From Zoroaster sp. YZ-2022 (Eukaryota > Echinodermata > Asteroidea > Forcipulatida > Zoroasteridae): 64,000 nucleotides of DNA. Position 1 is the first letter of the stretch. Each line of letters starts with the position of its first letter. This document shows, piece after piece, positions 52,496-63,123 of the stretch. Below the pieces are notes generated by a model that had not been told where the DNA came from, searched no databases, and saw only the letters and a list, made by a program, of their open reading frames with translations. Position numbers and translations under genes: made by a program. The stretch spans positions 3,750,698 through 3,814,697 of the forward strand of contig CM055816.1 of the NCBI GenBank assembly GCA_029582265.1. Direction: 5' to 3'.

Positions 52496-54098
52496 CACCA
52501 TCAGAAGCCGACATGGACTCACTGCTGGCTGATCTGAAAACTCTTGAGTCATGGCAAGATACATGGAAGATGAGCTTTAATCCATCCAAGTGCTCCATCA
52601 TGGAAATTTCTCATAAAAGAAATCCCCCACATAGAAAATACACATTCTGCGATCAAGTTCTGCATCAACCAAGTTCATATCCATATTTGGGTATCCAGCT
52701 GGATAACAAGCTCAACGGGGGGGGGGGGGGGGACATGTGGCATATAACATTTCTAAAGTAAATCGCACCAGGGGTTACGTAGAAACCTATGGTTCTGTCC
52801 CAAAGATGTAAGAACAACCGCCTATAAAATATGTTAGTTCGTCCTATTTTAGAGTATGCTAATTGTGCCTGGGATCCCTACAAGAAGGGGATGGTAAATA
52901 AATTGGAAGGCGTACAAAGAAGAGCTGCACGATTCTGTACTGGGAACTACACTCCTCAAAATAAAATAAGGGTCAAAAGTATTTTTGTGAAAAATGTTGA
53001 CCAAGTCAGGACATAGAAACATTTTTAGTAAGGGTAATGGGGTAAAGGTTGCTCTGCAACATTTTAAGCACTTTTCACATGGTTTGCATGTCTATTGGCT
53101 TAGAAATTGACAGATCATGTGACAAGACACAAAAATGCTGATAACAGGTTCATGATGTCGCAATCAAGTTTGGCACATCTGCTTTATTTCTTTTGTGGGG
53201 TGTTACTGAGATGTTGTCAACAGGATTCAACACTGGGTACACAGTACAGTCCATGAGGAGGCGTTGTACGGAATGTGTGCGAGTCAGGGGTCATGCAACC
53301 TCATACTGACATTAACTTTAAGTCTCAAAACATACAGAAATAATGTTGATTTGCCAAAGTTTATGACAGGGAGAGAATATCAACTGGTGGGAAAGCCTTC
53401 AAAATAGGGAGGGGGCTCAAGGGGTCCCCTCATCCCTACAGCTTCCATGCTGGTTAACCCACTGTTTAACTTTACTCTATCAAGTGCAGAATCCTATTGA
53501 TTATGTGTGGGGAATCTCATTAAGTCTTGAAGAAAAATAAAGCAGATGTGCCAAACTTGATTGCGACATGAACCTGTTATCAGCATTTTTGTGTCTTGTC
53601 ACATGATATGTCAGTTTCTAAGCCAACAGACATGCAAACCATGTGAAAAGTGCTTAAAATGTTGCAGAGCAACCTTTAGCCCATTACCCTTACTAAAAAA
53701 AATTCTATGTCCTGACTTGGTCAACATTTTTCACAAAAATACTTTTGACCCTTATTTTATTTTGAGGAGTGTATAAAAGGGAAAGCAGTGTCTCACAGAT
53801 GTTGGTTGATCTGGAATGGGATACACTTGAAAATAGGAGGGAGAAAAATAGACTCGCCATGCTGTATAAAATTCAAAATGAGATGGTTGGGATTGACAAG
53901 GACAAATACATTATAATTTCACCTGCTGCTGGTCTAAGAAGAAACCACAACTACCATATTGAGATTCCATTTATAAGTAAGGATGTCTTCAAGTACTCCT
54001 TTTTTCCACGGACTGGCAAGGCATGGAATAACCTGGACCACCATGTAGTTTCATCCACATCATACGAGAGCTTCAAACAAAAGCTCAATACACTCTAG
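52496..54098 (+). pseudogene. LINE RT C-terminal region
   Basis: After the catalytic loop: MDSLLADLKTLESWQDTW, MSFNPSKCSIMEI, YPYLGIQLDNKLN, a G-run frameshift at 52718-52731, then MLVRPILEYANCAWDP, QRRAARFCTGN, the 822-bp insert, and on the far side SSVSQMLVDLEWDTL, RREKNRLAMLYKI, FPRTGKAWNNLD and a stop at 54098. Frame and blocks match Jockey/CR1-type thumb and C-terminus. The catalytic palm is absent. Confidence 0.8.
52950..53771. mobile_element. 822-bp TA-flanked transposon with 230-240 bp inverted repeats
   Basis: Left end cactcctcaaaataaaataa and right end its inverse, flanked by TA (52948-52949 and 53772-53773). The arms (52950-53190 and 53540-53771) stay similar throughout, e.g. tttggcacatctgcttt and tgctgataacaggttcatg, with scattered mismatches. 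The 350-bp centre has no transposase. TA target and long arms fit a Tc1/mariner non-autonomous element. Removing it with one TA leaves the LINE reading frame continuous. Confidence 0.88.
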
Positions 54099-54190
54099 CA
54101 TTATATAAACTGTACCATAAAGTTAGCGACATGCGGAGTAGATTCGCCCTGCTGACTACAACTTCAGAAGGTTCAGAACATTTATTTCAC

Positions 54191-55127
54191 AAATCTATTT
54201 GAAACCACTGACATTTCCCATGGACAATATAACTCATCGCGCCAGAGCGTTTGTCATGATTTACTTGCATTGCAACCTCACACGTTCGAACCCAAACAAC
54301 AGCCTTGATCCTTCTGTAATCGAGGGTTTATGCATTTATTTATTTCCCATCAGAATCCCGATGGAAATTCGTCATACAAGAAGTAATGATTTGTGGGCGG
54401 TTTATTTTAAATGATGGCCAATCACATACCTCTAGCTTTGACTGCGTTTGACCCCACACTCATAATGCAAGTGCATACATGTTGTATGTATGTGGCGTCG
54501 CAGTACGTGTGCAGTATAGAGAGTACGGTCTTTATTGTTTAAATTTGGTACGGTATATTAGCATAAAATAAGCTCCGCCTTGAAGTTTGGCAAAGAACAA
54601 AGGATCAAGGTGCAATGTACAATGTACATGTACATGTGTATGCATATGGATCCGTGTACACATGTTCAATGTGTGCATGTGGGCTGGATTCGAGATGGGA
54701 TAGCTAAATTATGCGACCAAATTGTTCCTTGGTCAAGGCTAATCCTAAATTGTCAGAATTCATTGAAAGCTCGGTTGCAGAAATTGTGGCACGTAAATTT
54801 TCAGTGGAGTAAAAAACTATAGGCTCGTGACACTGGTCGTACAATTGCACCCATTTGAAAAAAAAATAAAATAAAATGTAAAAATTTATAAAGTAAAATT
54901 TCAATGCAAGTGACTCAATGTTGAGTTTCTTTACTTCAGCATGTTTTATTATTCATTGAGCATACATCAATTACTTATTCTTCACATAAATAATCTTCAT
55001 CTAAATTCAAGTTAACCAACGTCCATTCACGCACACTGTAGGCGGCGGGCTTTCATTGGATCATACAGAGCCGTATATTAAGAGAGAAGCCACCATCGAT
55101 TTCTAATATTGTGTTCAGTGGTAGCGA
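54191..55127. other. No gene recognised
   Basis: Short frames at 54199-54414 and 54580-54822 show no domain. Several tacatgtacatg palindromes lie near 54625. Confidence 0.4.
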
Positions 55128-55417
55128 CCACTGATCTCTATAGTAACTGGATAGGAGATCGCGACGATTGGCTGAAGCTCGTTGTTCGCCATCTTTGTTC
55201 CCCCAAGAAAGAAGGCGCATGCGTGACGGCCGGACAGGTTTACTGCTACCCGACCGACGACAATGCCGAGAGCTGCTGAACCAGTTGTAGTTATTGTCTG
55301 TATGCTAACATGACATTTGACTCACTTTTGGGGGAACCAACATGGCGGCCGGTTACTTCAACTTTTTGTAGGCCAATCAGCGCCCATCTCCTATCCAGTT
55401 AATACAGAGATCAGTGG
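55128..55417. mobile_element. 290-bp foldback element with 6-bp TAGCGA flanks
   Basis: Left arm ccactgatctctatagtaac then tggataggagat, right arm its near-inverse, extended by cgattggct/ccaatcagcg and gttcccccaa/tgggggaac. The flanks are TAGCGA at 55122-55127 and 55418-55423. Non-coding. A 6-bp duplication is unusual for MITEs; superfamily not assigned. Confidence 0.75.
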
Positions 55418-55423
55418 TAGCGA

Positions 55424-56949
55424 TATGAGGGGTACCGGTTAATTTTTTCTTGGTCAAGTGGACGCCATGTTTACCCCAAGTACTGATCAAAAGTACACGA
55501 TTCCAGCTGCGGCACTTCGAACATTATTCGGCGTATTTAATAATTTGGCCCCCCCCCCCCAACAAAAATAAATCAAAATTACAGCAGTGATTGAGCTAGG
55601 GCTTATTGGCAAAAACCTGTTTAAATCAGGGTATTTAAAGGTACACACCGCCCTAAAAGTGCAAAAAATGGGATTGATAGAATGATAGATAATCATGTTT
55701 GTCCAAAAAACAACAATAAGGTCAAAGGTCACGTATACGCATTTCCAGTAGTCTACACAACCGTGAAACCTGTACGGCAATTGCAAATTGTATTTAGACT
55801 GGTACCTCTGCATTGCACGCCGTTATGATTGTAACAAGAGGAACAAGGTTCCAGTCTGTACATTTTGCATCCGTTGTAAACACACGAACGATCACAGAAT
55901 TCCTGGATTCGATTGCAACAATGTGCACGTCGACGTCCAAGATCATCAAAAAAAATTGGAAAATGCCTAGTAGGCTTGATAGACCTTGGATCAACCATGG
56001 AGAAAGGCATAGACTGAACAAACCGGTGCTTAGCAGCATCTGTCTGGACAGTACATGTACTGGATTCTGGGTGAGCATCTCAATCATGATCAATATTAGT
56101 TTGCATTGCTATTGGTAGACAGTACATGATGTACAGGACTGTACATGATGAACACAATCATGACAATGTCCCCTGGCAATTATGTGAAATTGCCCTAACC
56201 CCTGATTACATACTCTACATATTTGACAGGAAAAAATGTTGAAAGGGAAGCTTCAATTTTGGTTTAGATTCTCATATTCTCAAAATATTATCAAACATTT
56301 TTATTTGGTCGGGACACAGGCCTTATGACCAAATTAATGTGTCCGAAGTGCTTTTATCTTAGAGAGAGAGAAAAAAAAATTATGTAAAAAATACAAGAAG
56401 TTACTAGATATAACTTAGTGAAACACGAGAGCGAGCACCTATTTTTAATACATTTTCAAAGGTTAGTTTTTATGCTATTTTTCGTGAGATCTAATGTGAA
56501 CGTTTCATTTAGTTTTAATGGTTGTTTATTACAACAAAATTAAGGTTTAGTATAATTTTTTATTATTTTTTGCTACATGTATAGCAGTACTGGCATTTCA
56601 GTCCAAGAGAAGGGGTCTATCTGATAACCACCTTTCCATTCCATATCAGTTAAACAATGTTTTACCTTATTTCACAGTGATTGTTGATACTGTTGAATTT
56701 ATTTAAATCTAAGCCCTTAGTCCCTTACTCCTCTTTTCACTCTTAAATCTTTTTCAGAAAGAGGACAGAAACATCTTGCTACTTCAGCAATGCAGAATTG
56801 ATGCTGGGTGTGATTCTCGACATAATGAAGCACCAGTCTTCGGTCAATGGAATTGGTAATTTGGAATCAAGCATATGTCTGGACCCCTTACTGTTATTGC
56901 TTGTTTGCCCCTCCCCTCCCTAGTTCTTGGATTCTATAGTGCTGCAATG
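55424..56949. other. No confident gene; Cys-rich frame on the - strand
   Basis: The - strand frame at 56010-55753 has eleven cysteines including CSSCYNHNGVQC and CNCRTGF, vaguely EGF-like but lacking the last Cys before its stop. The 56120-56870 stretch shows nothing else. A 10-base C run lies near 55551. Confidence 0.35.
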
Positions 56950-57045
56950 ATAGTCCAAAGAATTTTAGAAAACAAATGTGTTGGCTCATCACCAGTGGCA
57001 GTACATGCTATCACCAAGAACTTCGGGGGGGGGGGGGGGCAACCC
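56950..57045 (-). repeat. Dispersed repeat, inverted copy of 21190-21295
   Basis: ctgcaatgatagtccaaag, caaatgtgttggctcatc and accagtggcagtacatg are the inverse of blocks at 21.2 kb. Ends in a G run at 57028-57040. No coding role seen. Confidence 0.65.
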
Positions 57046-57235
57046 TGGCAAACTATTTTCATATGAGTGTTTTTACATGTTGATTTATCATCTGGCATGG
57101 TTTTTGAAAAGCATGTGTTTGGCTAGTGTAATATCATTATGCATATAATGAGGTTTGTGGTAGCACCATGTAACTATCTCTACAGTTTAATAGTGTTGGC
57201 TCTTACAAGAACCAGTGGTGAGATAACTTGAAGTT

Positions 57236-57310
57236 TCCATTGGTATACTCTGATCATCTTCATCCCCCTGAAGACAATCAGAGTATACTGATTGAAACAT
57301 AGAGTAATGT
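57236..57310. repeat. Inverted pair of Penelope-type hammerhead-like motifs, copy 2
   Basis: tatactctgatcatcttca and tgaagacaatcagagtata form arms around tccccc, and the right half continues CTGATTGAAACATAGAG. The stem here is AATCAG/CTGATT, a paired change from the GATCAG/CTGATC of other copies. Confidence 0.65.
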
Positions 57311-57898
57311 CACTGCCAGTTCTTCTCAGAACCAATGCTATTTACTACTCTTGAAAGATAATTACTTACTCCTACTGTTCTTCAACCATGTGAAGCTTCA
57401 AAATCTCAACATTTTTAAGGTAGTACAGAATTCTTATAGAGTAATTTGTTTGGGTGTGGGGGGGTTAAGGGCTGTCAGTTGCCTTGAAACATTTTCATGT
57501 TATACCTGCAATTTTTGGAAATTTTTGAGGGTCTTGAAAGTAGGACATGTCCTCTATACTTCCGAGAAACTTTTGATTGGATGGCACCCGTAACAAACCT
57601 GAAGTTGATATAGTAGGTAATCTTCTTGAGAAAACTCTTATTCAGTGGAATGTCTGCTAATAAGTGGGGTGTGGTAGGCTTCCGTTTACTGACACCCATT
57701 CACATACGTAGGTGACATGATGAACTGAGCATTCAACTCTGTCTCCATCTCCCTTCATCTCATCTATGGACCAAACATGTATATAATCTTACAAAAGAAG
57801 GATTACGTTGAACTGATTACTCTAGCAGTTGAGAAATGAAACTGACCACAAAAACATAAATAACACAATAGTCAGCCATGAATAACACATGTAAAGCT
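57311..57898. other. No gene recognised
   Basis: Unremarkable. Probably part of a decayed Penelope element flank. Confidence 0.35.
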
Positions 57899-58070
57899 AA
57901 GTAAGACTAATTGCGGTGACACCATGTGGAATCTCAATTGAGTAGTAATTAGTTCTGAAAAGAACTGGAGGTACAACTCGACGTTTCGATCAGTATGCTC
58001 TGATCGTCCTCAGGAGAATGCCGGACTCTGGAAAATGCTGCTGCTTAAGTAGGCTGCTGAAGCTACTTTG
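57899..58070 (-). repeat. Penelope-type terminal segment with hammerhead-like motif, copy 3
   Basis: Nearly identical to 44018-44182. On the - strand the motif CTGAGGACGATCAG, loop agcata, CTGATCGAAACGTCGAG (about 58015-57977) has a fully paired stem. Confidence 0.7.
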
Positions 58071-58139
58071 CTACTGGAGCTACAGTGCACTTATCATTCA
58101 CACACACACTTCAAATTATAACCAATGTTGTATTTTCCC

Positions 58140-58345
58140 TTTAAGAGGACAACGGTCACGATCAACAGGGCATGGAATATAGATTATTCGGTGACTGAAA
58201 ATAATATCCCACATGATAAGGTCATATTATCATTGCTGCTGCATAAATAAGCCAGTAAGTTTCAGTCACTGTATTCATCTTAAACTAGGACACTGATTCT
58301 ATGCCCTGTTGAAAGTCTGCTCTGATCGTGATATTGTCCCTTTAA
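58140..58345. mobile_element. Palindromic foldback element, about 200 bp
   Basis: aggacaacggtcacgatc, aacagggcatggaat and tgactgaaa at the left face tttcagtcac, attctatgccctgtt, gatcgtgatattgtccc at the right. The right arm has an extra agtctgctct. The short string aacagggcatggaatc also occurs twice near 29.41 kb. Confidence 0.65.
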
Positions 58346-59096
58346 TATGGACAAGTTAACATTAAGCATGCACAAGGGGGAAAAACCTGAATGCACAACT
58401 TCATTTTTTCTAAATGAGAAATTGTTTCTGTAAATGTGATTTTGTGTGATAGAAAAAAGAAATATTTACATCAACTAAGTTTTCTACATATTATACACAA
58501 AAATTATGGGATAAAAAAATTATCTGAATCAATCCAAGATTTACTCTACCTTGGCAATGCTTTGTAGCTGTGAATACTGGAAATGGAATCAGGCTGAACT
58601 CTACATGGTGTTGATGCATGTAAAAATACTGGCAGTGATGTTTTCTCATACTATAAAACAAAACATAACAGCTAATGAAATAATGGTGGATATGATGGAC
58701 ATGGTGCATATTAAAAATCCATTTAAATATAACTCGTACTCGTACTCGTTCTCGTACTCGTACCGGCGGCTGAACACTTTTAAAAGTGGGGGGCGGGTGG
58801 GGGGAGGGGCAAGGTCCAGTCAGGATGAAATTATAACGTAGGGGCACACAACAGTCGAAAGAGACGAACCATCGAGCTCAACATTAGTGTAGATGCTCCC
58901 GGTTTCAGCGGTGGAACAAGGGTTAAAGTATTAAAGTAACTATTACATTGTGTATTTTTTGTAAATAGGCCTAAACTTAGTGCTCAAGTATTTTTCACAA
59001 TCGTAGAATATTTTTAACGTATTGGCAAACTCAAAGTGTATCGGAAAAGTGTGTTGGCCCGAAACGGTATTGCGTGCCTGGCTAGCCCAGAATGTG
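58346..59096. other. No gene; GC-biased low-complexity tract
   Basis: Contains repeated ctcgtactcg near 58735-58760 and agtggggggcgggtgg near 58785. The phrase tttcagcggtggaac near 58900 echoes ggttccaccgccg near 61720. Confidence 0.35.
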
Positions 59097-59665
59097 GATA
59101 ATTTTCTCCTATTATCGCGGTATCCCTATTTTCCGCGACAATTGCCATACTCACCGTATTGGCGATTTTCAACTCGGTCATCGGCAACCAAGAACTTTCT
59201 GCCGATCTGAATGTTTCCCCAACAGACGAATTTTCGTTGACCATGTCTGTCAAAAGTACTCTCGTATCATTTTAAGTTTCACGTTTATATGTTGTTCTGT
59301 CCTGTTCTGGAATATCTGTGCATATGCCCCGTTTCAATTAGAAAAAGTTCACCCTCAATACGTGCAATTCTCCATCGTAGTGGAATCGACCAACAATGGA
59401 GCGCGGGGGTCTACAGAAATTCAGGCCTTCGTAAATAAATGCCTAAAATATTTTAAAATTGTTTTCATCTGCTGGGAAGTTTAACACCGCCACGCTTTTC
59501 AGGCCATTGAACAACTCCTTTCCAATTACCGCGATAACATGACAAACACCCCAGATTTTTCACTGCACGCATGCACATTTTTGGACATCGGAGACAACGT
59601 AGATGAATTTAATCAAACCGCTGGTACTAAGAACCGCTATGGGGAACCCATTCGATTTTGATTGA
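59097..59665 (+). other. Possible decayed coding region, unknown
   Basis: Three successive + frames look protein-like: a hydrophobic FSATIAILTVLAIFNSVIGN (about 59130-59190), QFSIVVESTNNGARG (about 59370-59415), and FQAIEQLLSNYRDNM, FLDIGDNVDEFNQ (about 59500-59625) to a stop at 59660. The apparent order could mean one frameshifted gene or exons, but no family is recognised and chance is not excluded. Confidence 0.2.
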
Positions 59666-59990
59666 GTTTACTCTGATACAAAACAAACTTCAAGAAACAT
59701 GGCACAGTATAGAGAAAATAAGTTAACAAAATTCCAAAAGAACATTCACAATAATATCCAAGAATAGGCCTAACACAAGAAAGCCAATAACTTGGTTTTT
59801 TTTTCCCCATTGGGATCCTTACAGAAAACGGCAAAAACAAGTTGCATACATGTACAAAATTACAAAAACATAAGCAATTTAATACAAAGACAATCATTAT
59901 AAAATAAACCTAAACTTAAGTGTTTGATGAAAATATTCAAATTATAAAGTTTGGTCACTCACTTAAACACTGAGCTCGCACTTGGTCTCC
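59666..59990. other. No gene recognised
   Basis: A/T-rich, nothing supported. Confidence 0.35.
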
Positions 59991-60330
59991 CTACATTAAA
60001 AACGAAATAAAAGGCAAAAAATCTTTCCCTCGACTTGGCCTGTGTTGAGATTATATTGTTTTCCTTGAGATATTCCTCAACCTGAACATAAATCGCCTTT
60101 TCAAGAAATTTGGAAATTACACAGAGAACGCTAATCGATCTACAGTTGCTAACACCGATTTTACCCTGGCTGTACCCAGTTTCAAAAAGGATGGAGAGAT
60201 TTATTATGTGAGTGATAGTTTTTTTTTATAAAGTTCATGGCCCCGTCCCTCAAAAGTCTGGCAGGGATGTTGTCAGGATCCGAGTCTTCAGGGCATTTTT
60301 TGGCACATGCAAGTGATGTACCTTCAAATT
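59990..60330 (-). pseudogene. LINE RT N-terminal fragment
   Basis: Across frameshifts the - strand reads DPDNIPARLLRDGAMNF, a THIINLS-like block, then CRSISVLCVISKFLEKAI and EEYLKENNI: RT blocks 0-2 of CR1/L2- or Jockey-type LINEs. No palm motif A follows. Strongly decayed. Confidence 0.6.
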
Positions 60331-60469
60331 TTCCTAAACAGTTTTGTATAGAACAAAAACGGTCCGTCCGCCTAGCCAGTGACATTAAATAAAAGTACTA
60401 CTTATTACTACACTACTGTTGTGCCCTCTGCCTCTGACAGCGCAAGCATGTGTGGGCAGGCCGTACCCA

Positions 60470-60511
60470 ACTCCGAATGAGGCCGATTGTACAATCGGCC
60501 TCATTCGGAGT
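60470..60511. repeat. Perfect 42-bp palindrome
   Basis: Arms of 20 bp (actccgaatgaggccgattg and its exact complement) meet at a central TA with no spacer. Could form a cruciform. It lies in unique-looking sequence. Confidence 0.95.
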
Positions 60512-61144
60512 CGGCTTGAAATTTTGCAATACCACTTCTGCGCCGGGACTCTGCATTCTTACTTCGACAAAAACACCCAATTAGGACACGGCCTCAGCTG
60601 GCATGCTAGACTTTATTTCAAGTCTGAGATCACGGTTATTTTTGTCTGCATCAGCCACGCAAAACGCCGTTTACCCCTACTGGCTATCACAGCCCTAACT
60701 CGCGATCTCAGACTTGACCCTCTTTTGTTTGTGTTATATTCATGTATTCATAGCTAACATTTACATAATAATACGGATGTTAGAGAGATGGCCAATCAGG
60801 AGGCCACAAAAACCTTGTAGGCCGCGTCTATTACTAACAGGTTACACTCGCTTAAATCCTTTCTATAATATTCATTCGATATTAAATTTGTATAGTGCTT
60901 GGTACGTAAATAGTATTTGAAATGATCTTAGAGCTGTAAAAAAGTACAAAATAAAATACATAATTCCTTCTCTACAAAAAACGTCTTAAACTACAGTTTA
61001 AATGGAATCGTTGAGTACATCTCCTCCAACTGCATGTAGAAGGTTTAGTTTGAATATTCATGTTATGGAAGGCTTTCCGACCAATCAGACTGTTCCGTCC
61101 ACTTTTGGACTAATTCGCAATAGGGTGTACAAACCGACGAACAA
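60512..61144. other. No gene; inverted caagtctgagatc
   Basis: tttcaagtctgagatcacgg (60619) and gcgatctcagacttgacc (60702) form an inverted repeat about 90 bp apart. No gene seen. Confidence 0.45.
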
Positions 61145-61565
61145 CATTCCCAAGTCTGTGATTGAAGGTGAATGTCGAAGGTTAATACACAAGAGGGCGC
61201 TATTTAATGCGATACTGCTGAGCCGTATGCGTATTTTTTGTTACACCGCAGCGACGGGTTTTGTGCAGTAAAAGTGCCAATTCCGGTCTTGAGAGAGAGA
61301 CTACGAAACCCTAGGCGCGCGACGATAGAAAATTCCAAGCTGCAGTCGACCATGGCGCTCTGCAGTGGAACTCATGGAGCCATTCCCTCTCCGTTGATGG
61401 TAGTTTTTTTTTGCGTGTCGAAATTCCCTTCGCGCGCATGCGTGCTGAATGGGTTCATAGTCTTGACACAAGGGCGAAATGCGTACAAAACCCGTCGCTG
61501 CGGTGTAAAACAAAAATACGCGAGCCGTATTGGCTTCAGGCAGACATAAAACCACGATCACAGAC
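61145..61565. mobile_element. Foldback element with 37-bp conserved inner arms
   Basis: caagtctgtgattg (61149) and gcgtatttttt.gttacaccg, cagcgacgggttttgt (61220-61262) face their inverses at 61482-61530 and catcacagacttgg-like at 61556. Outer and inner arms are in matching order, so this is one imperfect fold of about 420 bp. No ORF with recognisable domain. Confidence 0.55.
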
Positions 61566-62130
61566 TTGGAACCAAGTCTACGATCGACCGGACCACGTTA
61601 CATATTCAAAATGAAGTTGACAGTGAAACCTCGTTTGGTTTAAATAGCGCCGGGTAGAAAGTGGGGGGGAAAAACCCTACCTTTTCAAAAGTTGGGGGGG
61701 GGGGCAACTCCCCCCCCGGTTCCACCGCCGAGAAAGTGGGGAGGGGGACCAAAATAGCTACCTTTTCAAAAGTGGGGGCAACTAAATAAACATCGATAAA
61801 ACTTGTTATGAACTGTTCATATTATTTTCCTTTGTTAGTATTATAATTATATTTTTCAGCTTTCACTACGAATAGTTTGTCCTTTTAGGCCTATCCACCC
61901 TGTCCATAGCCGTATGAGGGCGCCGTCACGCAATACGGGGCTTGTCAGAATTGTATTGTAAGCATTGAGCGCATTGAACTATTGGCAGGGGCTCAAATTC
62001 GGTACACAACCTGTAACTTGTATTCAGGGAATAGGACATAAGAAGGTTAACTTTATGAATATGGTCAATTCCGCAAGAATCACGATGGATGTCACCTAGC
62101 CCTCAAGCCCCCTCCTTGTGTTATGTTATA
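61566..62130. other. No gene; G-run low complexity
   Basis: agaaagtgggg..ctaccttttcaaaagt occurs twice (61657-61692, 61733-61771) with G and C runs between. Nothing coding. Confidence 0.4.
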
Positions 62131-62774
62131 CAGGGTGTCCCCATAAAAAGTATACCGAGATAAAAATTACTGTAATGGCAAAACTATTTTATATATGGGA
62201 AAGAGAAATATATCTCTAGAAAGGGCAGAATGTCCTCTTTGCAATGGTATACAGCTTGTGATGTTATTGACACAGATGAGTGAACAAACTAGATAGATGT
62301 TAAGGGTACTGAAAGCAGGACTGTGACAAGTTTGCATATTTGAATAACACGAACTGGAAGGTCTCAGGAAAACATCGAATTGGTAAGAGAAGCAGTTGAA
62401 AGAAACCCAAGGATTAGCAGCAGGAGAAATGGTACTGGTATACCACGTTCAACGTTCAACAACATCACACGAAATGATTTACACCTTCATCCCTATCACA
62501 TCCATGTTCAGCATCAACTCCTGCAAGCAGATTATGACAGAAGAGTCACATTTTCACGGTGGTTTTTGGATAAACTTGTCACAGTCCTGCTTTCAGTACC
62601 CTTAACATCTGTCTAGTTTGTTCACTCATCTGTGTCAATAACATCACAAGCTGTATACCATTGCAAAGAGGACATTCTGCCCTTTCTAGAGATATATTTC
62701 TCTTTCCCATATATAAAATAGTTTTGCCATTACAGTAATTTTTATCTCGGTATACTTTTTATGGGGACACCCTG
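62131..62774. mobile_element. Mariner-like element with about 205-bp near-identical inverted repeats
   Basis: Ends cagggtgtccccataaaaag and its inverse, flanked by TA (62129-62130, 62775-62776). By eye the two 205-bp arms differ at a single base (ctagaTag against ctagaCag). A short transposase N-terminal piece sits between them. Structure is that of a recently mobile non-autonomous Tc1/mariner derivative. Confidence 0.9.
62350..62580 (+). pseudogene. Transposase N-terminal helix-turn-helix remnant
   Basis: Reads GRSQENIELVREAVERNPR, GIPRSTFNNITRNDLHLHPY, HQLLQADYDRRVTFSRWFL, matching the N-terminal DNA-binding region and following linker of mariner/Tc-type transposases (V..VR.A....PR.S.R, PRST...I...L.LHPYK). 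The DDE catalytic domain is missing: the frame runs straight into the right inverted repeat. Confidence 0.75.
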
Positions 62775-62776
62775 TA

Positions 62777-62850
62777 TACTACCTTCAGAACCTTCTGAAG
62801 TTGTAGTCAGCAGGGCGAATCTAGTCCGCATGTCGCTAACTTTTAACGGT
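62777..62850 (-). repeat. 3' UTR tail of the 52.5-54.2 kb LINE family
   Basis: gttagcgacatgcgga, tagattcgccctgctgac, tacaacttcagaaggttc on the - strand match 54120-54180. Only the tail is present, as expected for a severely 5'-truncated copy. It directly adjoins the mariner-like element. Confidence 0.75.
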
Positions 62851-62864
62851 ATATATTGGCATAT

Positions 62865-63122
62865 ACGGGCCTGCCAGAAACACCGGGGCAAACCCCTTCT
62901 CTTAGCGATAAGTGTACTGGGTTCTTTTTACGTGCGTTGATAGTTTTTAATACAACACACGGGACCTACGGCTTTACGTCCCATCTGAAGGACGAAGCAA
63001 TAATGGTTAAGTGTCTTGCTTAAGGACACAAGTGTCACGACCGGGACTCGAACCCACACTCTGCTGATCAGGAACACCAGAGCTTGAGTCCGGTGCTCTT
63101 AGCCGCTCGGCCACGACACGCC
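62865..63122 (-). mobile_element. tRNA-Leu-derived SINE
   Basis: The - strand starts GTGTCGTGGCCGAGCGG (A box in tggccgagcgg) with ACTCAAGCT (CAA anticodon), a long variable arm, and GGGTTCGAGTCCC (B box, about 63059-63047), folding like a class II tRNA-Leu. The SINE body follows with acttgtgtccttaagcaaga, cacttaaccattattgctt and a degenerate 3' part. The attached body shows it is a SINE and not a tRNA gene. Confidence 0.85.
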
Positions 63123-63123
63123 G

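Larger units (their letters stand above)
52496..54190 (+). mobile_element. 5'-truncated Jockey/CR1-type LINE, host to a nested transposon
   Basis: Coding 52496-54098 (interrupted) plus a 3' UTR ending in ttagcgacatgcggag and cttcagaaggttc. The same 3' UTR is found inverted at 62777-62850. Begins inside the THAP exon. Confidence 0.75.

Noticed and set aside
55753..56010. EGF-like exon
   Set aside because: Cys spacing is irregular, the last Cys is missing before the stop and no convincing splice sites flank it.
62990..63120. Functional tRNA-Leu gene
   Set aside because: The cloverleaf is continuous with a SINE body and lacks a terminator right after the tRNA part.
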